This document shows, piece after piece, positions 28,801-37,800 of a stretch of 64,000 bases of DNA (positions are counted from its first letter, which is position 1; each line of letters begins with the position of its first letter). The translations under genes were made by a program, and so were the position numbers. This DNA is from Sternotherus odoratus (taxonomy: Eukaryota; Chordata; Testudines; Kinosternidae). Below the pieces are notes generated by a model. The model saw only the letters and a list, made by a program, of their open reading frames with translations, made no database searches and was not told the DNA's origin. The stretch lies in NCBI GenBank assembly GCA_032164245.1, contig JAVMKO010000006.1, forward strand, positions 6,773,001 to 6,837,000, given 5' to 3'.

Positions 28801-31800
28801 AAGATCTTCAGACATGCCTGAAAGTGAGATTGAAAGGAGGGAGGATAACTGGATACAAATGAATCATTTGTTACTAGCCATCATATAAAGTGAAATTACT
28901 TATTGCATATGTAAATTGGACATAAATGAGCTTTTGGAATACCTAAGATGACTTGCCCTCACGCCAGCTCACAATTCCACTGAAATCAACTATTTAAAGT
29001 AGGGCTGGATACGGTGTGGCAATCTAACTTGAACTTTGTCCATAGAAAGGATTTAATTTCTCTTTCAAAAATAAGAGTCTCTTCTTATGGATCACATTTC
29101 TTTTACTTTGCAAAACTTTTTTCCCTAATCTTGTTATAAACGAGACTTGATATCATGCCCTTCACAACGTGATAAATTACTTGTTTCCATGGCCACAGTT
29201 GGAGTTGAGAGCCCAATGCATTTTTAACTACTTTTATTGAGTTGATCTTTAATGTTTTTTTTCCCCCGTAGGAAATTTTACCTGGGTTATTTTTAGGCCC
29301 ATATTCTTCAGCTATGAAAAGCAAGGTACGGTTCTCAGAATATTCTCCTCTAAGTAACATTCAGGCAAAATTGCTCTTGGCATATTGTTAACATAGTTAT
29401 TGTGAAAAAGTAAATTGCATAGAGTTAATATTTACACAACACTCTGAAGTCTTTGATATGTGAGCTCAGTATCAATGAGACAAGGTAAGTGAGGTAATAT
29501 CTTTCATCAGGCCACCTCCTACTTTCGAGCTGCGCAGAGATCTTCCTCGGGTCTGAGGAAAGTACTCGGGACATTCACCTACACAGCAAAGAACAACCTG
29601 CGGCTGGCCCATGTCATCTGACTCAGGCTTGCGGGGCTTTGGCTGCTTCATTGCTCTGTAGACTTCTGGACTCGGGCTGGAGCTCTGGGAACCTCCCACC
29701 CCACAGAGTCTTCAGGCCCCAGCTCCCGCCTGAGCTCAGAAGTCTGCACAGCAATGAAACAGCTCCTCACGGGCCAGCTGCAGGTGTTTCTTTTCTGTGT
29801 AGATATACCCAGTGTCACAGCTAAATAGGTGGTCGAACAGCTAGTGTAGCAGAAGTTAACATAAGAGAGGCCGTACTGGGTCAGACCAACAGTCCATCTA
29901 GCTCAGTATCCTGTCTACCGACAGTGGCCAATGCCAGGTACCCCGGATTGAGTGAACCTAACAGGGAATGATCAAGTGATCTCTCTCCTGCCGTCCATCA
30001 CCCCCCTCTGACAAACAGAGGCTAGGGACACCCTTCCTTACCCATCCTGGCTAATAGCCATTAATGGACTTAACCTCCATGAATTTATCCAGTTCTCTCT
30101 TAAAGTTAGCATATATGCTAAGGGATCATTCAAGATGAAGTGCATTAACAGTCCCTCCTAGTTTATCATAAGTAGTTAGTACATATTCTGTCTGTTCCAC
30201 CTTGTATTTAGCTGTGACACTGTGTACCTTTCCCAGGCCCGAGAAAGAGCCTGTATAGTCTGAAAGCTTGTCTCTCTCAACAACAGAAATTGGTCCAGTA
30301 AGATATTACCTCACCCACCTTGTGTCTCTAGCACCCTGGGACCAACACAGCTACAACAACACAATATGAATGATGTATTGTCCATTTCTTTTATTACCTG
30401 TTATGGATTGTCAGATTTGCAAACTCAAAAAACATGAGTACTTGGGCAGGATGAAGGCACTTAGGGGCTATAGGCACACTATGACATGAGGTTCCCTGAT
30501 CTGTGCCGTGGCCCCACTCCTCCCAGAGCAGCAAGTCTTGATTCTGATACATGGGGCAGTTCAGTTCACACCTCTCAGCTATTATTTCAAGCTGTCTGCA
30601 GACTCGCGTAGACACCTGTTTTGTAAGTTCCAGCACAAGCTGTTGCACCCAGTTCATGTTTTTGAGCTTTCCTTCACAATATGAGCACAAAGCTTATTTT
30701 TAAACAAATGAAAGCTGAGAGTCCCATGTAATCGCATGCCTAGGATGTCAACTCCTGAAGTCAGACCGTGAACTCAGCTACATTGATTTATTCACTTGCC
30801 TCTGCCATATACTACTGCCCTACTCACGCCAGACAAAAGAATCTGGAATACTAGATTGTATAAACAAGTTTTCATTGACTTACCCTAAAGGTGATGAACA
30901 TTTATTAGTGATTTCACCTTTAATTAACAAAATCTGAGCTTATAGTTCGACTTTTAAAAGAACTTTACATAGATTGTGGCAAGGAAATATTTCTGTGAAT
31001 GCTCCTCTGTACTTTGTTCAGACAATGGATATTGGGACATTGACAGTTATTTCTCTGTTAGTGTTATAACCATAAATCAGATCAGTCCATATATGTTGTT
31101 TATGTAGTGTGAACAAAGGGGTTCCGTTTTAATACCCCAGAGGCAGAAAAACGGTTTGCAAAATTACATCATACAGCTTAGAAATATCACTTCTCGCCTG
31201 TTACGGACTGGTTCCATCAAGATTGTCTTAGCAGAAATATTACCACATGGCACGTGAACTTGAGAGAGATGTCAAAGAAGTTGAAGAGTATCTGGGAGTG
31301 GGGAAACCATTTTTAAAACCCCTTCTCTGCTGGATGCTTTTTTTAATCCCTGCTTCTAGGAGCATTTTTCATATAACGCTACATTTAATAAAAGTTCTTT
31401 ATCTGAGTATTGGAGGTCTAGTCTTAAATGTATTAACTTTTCATATACTTGTCAGATAACATCAATTTAACATTTCACATAGATCATATTTTAAGGATAG
31501 TGTCATTTTTTATTATAACTCTAAATATGCAACAATAAAAAACATATCTGTTCTTCAAAAGGTTTACCTGAATTCTTATCTTTTTCAGCTACCTATACTT
31601 CAGAAACATGGAATAACCCATGTAATATGCATACGGCAAAATATTGAAGCAAATTTTATTAAACCAAACTTCCAACAATTATTTAGGTAAGAAATGAACA
31701 TAACATCATTCTGAAAAATAAAGCAATATTGAAAATCTTCTTTTGCAAAGCAAAGCATGTTTAATGGGATTTTTAAAGGTGTTTTCCTTATTGCTAGTAT

Positions 31801-34800
31801 GGTCCTCTCAAGTAATCGTGTTATGTTTATATCAATTGTTTGAAAAAATCACAGTAAAATAAACAAGGTTGTGTTAGATGATCTCTAAAATGTGTAATAT
31901 AAATATAAATGGAGATATACCAATCTCCTAGAACTGGAAAGACCTTGAAGGTCATCAAGTCCAGTGGCCTGCCTACACTAGCAGGATCGAGTACTGTCCC
32001 CTGACAGATTTTTTTGCCCCAGATCCCTAAATGGCCCCCTCAAGGATTGAACTCACAACCCTGGGTTTAACAGGCCAATGTTCAAACCACTGAGCTATTC
32101 CTCCCCCCCATCACGCCACAAAATACTGTATGCCAAACAAGCACACAACTGGTCTGTTAGTTCTGGATAGAGTTAAAACATGTTGCAATAACTGAGTCAA
32201 AGACAATATATGCAGCCTTTTTGTGGCACAGGGCCCCCAGAAGAGAGTTCAGGTACAATTTAATAATATTGGGAATATGGAATAGCTGTTCAGCTACATT
32301 GCATATAAATTCATACCCAGCATGGTCCTCTGCATCTTTGATTCCTAAGGGGTTTTGCACTAAGTTCTGGATCTCATCCTTCCAGCTGAGAACTGGATAG
32401 GATCCTTCGGATTCCGTCAGAATCTTTTAACAGCCTACAGGGTGCTACATTCCCCGTAGTCCTGGAATTGAGACAGGAAAATGAGGCTAGGTCTTTTATA
32501 TGGCATTGTACAACTTCTTATGCAGTTTTCTGAATGACATTGTAGCAAAGTTATCTTCCAGATTTAGTGTACCTGTTAAAGAAAAGGCAATATGTAATAC
32601 TGTTTTATGCTCACAGTAGCTGTTTTAATTTCAGGTATTTAGTCTTGGATATTGCAGATAATCCAGTTGAAAATATAATACGATTTTTCCCTATGGTAAG
32701 TGTCTTGGTCTGTCAGTTTGAGTGGATTGTGGATGGAGCAGTTTATAGTCAGATTTTACAAAGTGACTAGTAATTTGGGGTGTTGCAGTTTTTCGGTGCT
32801 TAACTTGAAAATTCTTACACTGCATTCTATTCCTGGCTTTGCCGCTGTCCTGCTTATTGTCCTTGATCAAGTCAGTTCACCTCAGTGCCTCAGTTTCCCC
32901 ATCTTCAGTGGGTGCTCATCAGTTTCGGAAATGCAGGCCCATTTAAGATTTCCCAAGATGTGTACCCAGAATTACTAGATATTTTGGAAAACCTTGGTTT
33001 CTAAGAATCAGCCCTATTATTTTTTCCTTACACAAATGTTAGTACAGGTCAGATTTAAAAATGAAAGGAAACTGAATGGTGAAAAATTTAAATTCATTTT
33101 CTGGAAGCATATCTTAATCTACTTTAGAGGACTTAAAATGATTTTTTATTATGAAAATTTCTTTTTAATACCTAGTTACACTCTGGAACGTTAAACAGAA
33201 AACCGTAGTTAAAGAAATGCTGAACCTCCATTTGTACACTTTGTCGTTCGTTTTTGAGAGAACTGAAGCATTTTATGGGAATTTCCCCCAAGTTGGGAGA
33301 GGGGGAAGGAAATCACATCTGGCCTTGCATCTTACAGTAGTTCCAATGATTTCATAGGGTGGACCACATAATAAGCTGTTTCCTGGGGCCACCTCCTTCC
33401 TAATCATTAATCCATATTTGATCTCTCAGCAGTTTGCAGACATGGATGGTAACACTGTATAAGTGTGTACTTTCAACAGTCAAACACAGTAACACCTTGT
33501 CCCTCTCTTTGAGGGGGAATAATCGTTCACTTTTTGTTCATTTCCTCTATTCTTCTCACTCTACTCTTCCAGTGTTCTACTTTGCAGCTGCTTCCCTTTT
33601 CCCCTTTCCCCTGCACGTGCTGCCTGCTCCTCTTTTCTGCTCTGTTCCTTGTAACTCTTTTACCCTGGATATGCCTTTCCCACCGATGGCTGTAGACATT
33701 CTAGTTTGCTCTCCTATGTAGCAGTGACCGAAAAGGGAGCTGTCTTATTTCCAGCTGCTTTTGAAGGTTACTGGACTCATCTATGCAGTGAAGAGACTGG
33801 AGGCTTGAGCAGCAGCTGGAAACAGACGATCCAGCACTATTTGACAATCTCATATTGGTGTTGGTCCAGAGAGCTCTTTAGACCATAAATCCAGGGTTGT
33901 AGGTTGAGTAATAGAAACCTACACAAGAGATTTTAAAAGGTGGCTTTTTACAGTAGATATACCGGCCTCAACGTAATTCTTTCTAAGTACTTTATTGTGA
34001 CCCAGATTATATTTGTGTTGGGTGTTCTGCTTTTCATCTGTTCACTTCCGGATAGCATAGGCTGTTTGCATTGAATTGTCAGGAAGTATCCTGGAGTCAT
34101 GTTGAGATTATAAATAACAAACTTTGTTCCTGGTAATGCTTAACTAAAATGTATTTAATTTCTGATAATTAATGAAATCTCTTCAGGTAGCTCTCAAATA
34201 ACTGTCCACCAAAACTTTTCTTTGTATCTCAAAATTCTCATTAAAAAAACCACCTACTTTGTATGTAGAACAGTTAAGTGCCATGTTAGCATGTAAAAAT
34301 CTTGAGTCTTTACATATTGACTAATGATGTTTGGTGTGAAAACTCTTCAGTTTGTAAATGTAAAAACAGTGTTAGTATTTACAGCTCTAGTTGAAACTGC
34401 ATGTCTTCATATAACCAACTCGCTCTTTTCCCTATAGACTAAAGAATTTATTGATGGGAGTTTACAAACTGGAGGTAAACTTGGATTCACTTTTTCTTTG
34501 ATTTTCCCAATATCCTAATAGCTTGTTATAAAGCTGTAAAAATCCATTTGCTTAGTTGTGTGTATCTGGACATAAATATTTGTAATGGTCAAGTACCAAA
34601 GTGTGAATTTCCCAAATGTTAGGGGTTTTTTGCTTACGGGAGCATGTCATTTTGCGTGCTCTTGAACCTGGTCCTAGAACTAGTCTTAACACATTGCATT
34701 TTAATATAGGCCAAATACAAACTATTCTCCTTCCCTTCCAGCCAAACTTGGATAACCAATCTATTCCTAGAGCAGTCTGTACACTGCAGTTTTGATTGTG

Positions 34801-37800
34801 TTCTGGAAACTAACACAAATTCATATGCTTGGGTTTTTGTTTTTAGTGTAGGGCCTCGCTCCTATACTAGGATCCGCGCTAACAGGATCCCAGTTAGAAG
34901 TAAAACAAAATTTGTAAGACACCAACCTATTCTTCTTTAGAAAATACCTTGCTGTTGCATAGATGTGTTGAAAGTGAAAAGCTGGTAAACTTGAGAGAAT
35001 ACTTTTTACCCATCTATACAAGTAATTCTCTCTCTTCTCAGGAAAAGTTCTTGTCCATGGAAATGCAGGGATTTCTAGAAGGTAGGAATGTTTCCCTTTT
35101 CTCTTTTGTTCTTTATATGCAGTATGGTTTTCTTCTAAATAGTTTATTTTTTTTCAGTGCTGCCTTAGTTATTGCATACATTATGGAAACATTTGGGGTG
35201 AAGTACAGGTAAGAAAAGTACATTGAAACTGATTTGTAATTTAGTTGTCTTGAGTTATCTGTAGAATCTGAAATAAGTTTAATTTAAAAAATATTTATGG
35301 GACATTTGCTCACTTGCAGTTCAAGATAACTGTTGCCTTCCCAACCAAGTACTTAATTGTAAATGTAAAGTAATTATTTAACTTAGTAATATTATAAAGA
35401 AATTTTCAAAGGGATGTACACCCTGTGGCTTCAGGGCATAAGCCAGCATTTAACTCTTGGGGCAGATTATCCCCCAATTGCTTGCTGCAGGGTTGCTTTC
35501 AGCTTCCTCTGAAGCAATTGGAGATAGTATACTGGACTAGATGGACCACTAGTCTGAATCCAGTGTGGCAATGCCCATGTTCTTACCTGCTGTAATAGTT
35601 CCTTGGGGCCTCTGCCACCTAGCACAGTTTAGGGGTGTTCTAACACTATGCCTTGAAACCAGCCTTGTGGCCCTCAGCAAGGGGGAGCCTAAAGGTATTT
35701 AAAGCCACCTTCTCCACCCCCGAGCTAGTCCAGGTACAGAAGGGCTAGTTCTAATGGTCTTTTAAAGGAAAGTGTCCCTCCCACCCCCCACCCCCCATTG
35801 AATTTAGAGCCAGTGGCAATAGACTGGTCTAGCTGTATTTATTTTGTTAGTCAAAAGAGAGAACTGCAAAGATCTTTTTTCTCGTTCAGGGATGCATTTA
35901 CTTATGTTCAAGAAAGAAGGTTCTGTATTAATCCTAATGCTGGATTTGTCCATCAACTTCAGGTAACATTTTTTCCTGGTTATAACTTAAATCATGGCTT
36001 CCTTTCCAGCCAGTTATGTATATACTTATGCGACTAAAAAATCACTTTCTCAAGTGGTTCAGAATGAATCTAACTAGAATGTTTGTTAGCATACTCTGAC
36101 GCTCATTGATGTGGAGCTATGGGTGGTGGGGGAGAAGAGAGCTGTCACTTGAATCAGTTACCAGAATCAAACTTTGAAAAAACAACTTCAGACATGAGTA
36201 AGAAATGAAAGTTGGTTATTTCATACATCATCTTAGGGCTTCTTAACTACTGGTTAGTCGGCAGCCAGAGGAGAACTTCAAAGCAGATAGCGTGGTCCAC
36301 AATCACTACATTTATCAGCATCGTATCAGAACAGAAAATATGAAAATCTAATATAGCTCAGTAGTAAGGTTTGACATCCCTGTACCACCAGATTTAAATA
36401 GGTCTTTTGTGTAAATGGCGAGGAAGCCTGGGGTGATCTGCTGAAATGGGCTTATAATACTTGTCATTCATCCACTTGGCTGACTGGCGGTAAAACAGCT
36501 TATTTAGTTTCATTTTCAGTGTCTTATTTGGAGGGTGCCTCTCCTTGTGCAGTCATCTTATTTTTAAATTTGTTGCATTTGTTTCCAGTAAAATTATACC
36601 TTGTCTTCATGGCCCTGTGCAATTGTGCCCCTGTCTAAAATCGCTGCAGTTGTCCTATATTGACAGTTCAATCCAGGTCCTCTTCCTGGAGCAACAATGC
36701 CTCCTTTTCCCCAAACATCTTTCCTTAAAAACCTGTTTGTGCAACTTTATTCTCCTCCTTGAGTGCCGCTACTGTTAAGTGGATGCCATCTGTTTCCTCC
36801 ACCCTGCCCCGACTGTGTCAGTTTGAACGCTAATGGCCACAAGAAAGAAAAATGGGGCTAACAAGATGGATGTGTTCCAATAAGCTTAACTCGTTTGCTA
36901 ACGTTTTCATTCCCGTAAACCTTCCTCTGACCTTTGCCCTAAGCAGCTTTCTCTCTAACTTACAGACCTGTGTCTCCTTGCTTTGCAAAGGGCATGCATT
37001 CCTAGTAGCAATATGTGCTTATTTTTTAGGAATATGAAGCCATCTATCTAGCAAAATTAACTATCCAGATGATGTCACCACTGCAGCTGGAGAGATCACT
37101 ATCTGTTCCACCTGGTACTACAGGTGAGTTGTCTCTTCTGCGCTGTGTAACTTCACTCTTCTCTCCTAAAGACAGTGATGTGGCTTGGTTTTGTGAAGTG
37201 ATTTCCATTGGCAACAGTGGTCATGCTTACGTGTGCAGTGCATCTGTTTCTCTCTGGGTAAAAAAATTATTTCAGTTGGTATATAGGGGTTACTTGCAAT
37301 CTTGTGTTTAGGCTGGAATACTGAAAATGCTCCACTTCCCTGATGTACTGGAGAAAGGGTGACTTTGGGGCATGCATCCCCAGAACCTGCTGGAAGCCCA
37401 GAGCTACTTGGAGATTCAGATTGGGGGGCAGCCAATAATCAGAGCATATTCCATGCCTAAAGCTAAGGCAGCTCTGCTTGGGAGGGAGGATTTTGCTGTG
37501 TTTCAATTGAGAGAACTAGGCACTTTTTAAATGTTACCTTTATTCTCCCTCCTTCGCATTGTCCTGACAGCGGACTCCGGTCAGGCTAGTCAGGGAGCAC
37601 GTGCCATGATGACAGAAGCGTGAGGCTTTAATAGCATGCACCCACTGCACAGATTTAGATGTGATTTCTCAGTTGCTTAATTCTTTAACCTGTCCTTTAA
37701 TAAAGACTGAATTTGAGCTGCTTGTTGTAGCCATGTCCGGTTACAAGGCGCACTTGGAATGTTTCACAGTGGGAAAAGTGTTGCCTTCGTTAAATGTCTG

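Larger units (their letters stand above)
29475..30372. mobile_element. Foldback-type element with nested insertions
   Basis: The left arm (AGACAAGGTAAGTGAGGTAA, 29478-29497) is complementary to the right arm (TTACCTCACCCACCTTGTGT, 30305-30324). A second complementary pair is CAGTGTCACAGCTAAATA (29810-29827) with TATTTAGCTGTGACACTG (30206-30223). A MITE (29570-29812) and a CR1 piece (29860-30115) sit inside. The family is not named. Confidence 0.7.

Noticed and set aside
31920..32112. A tRNA gene on the minus strand
   Set aside because: Only the box A and box B half is tRNA-like; the sequence then runs into a SINE body and CR1-like tail.
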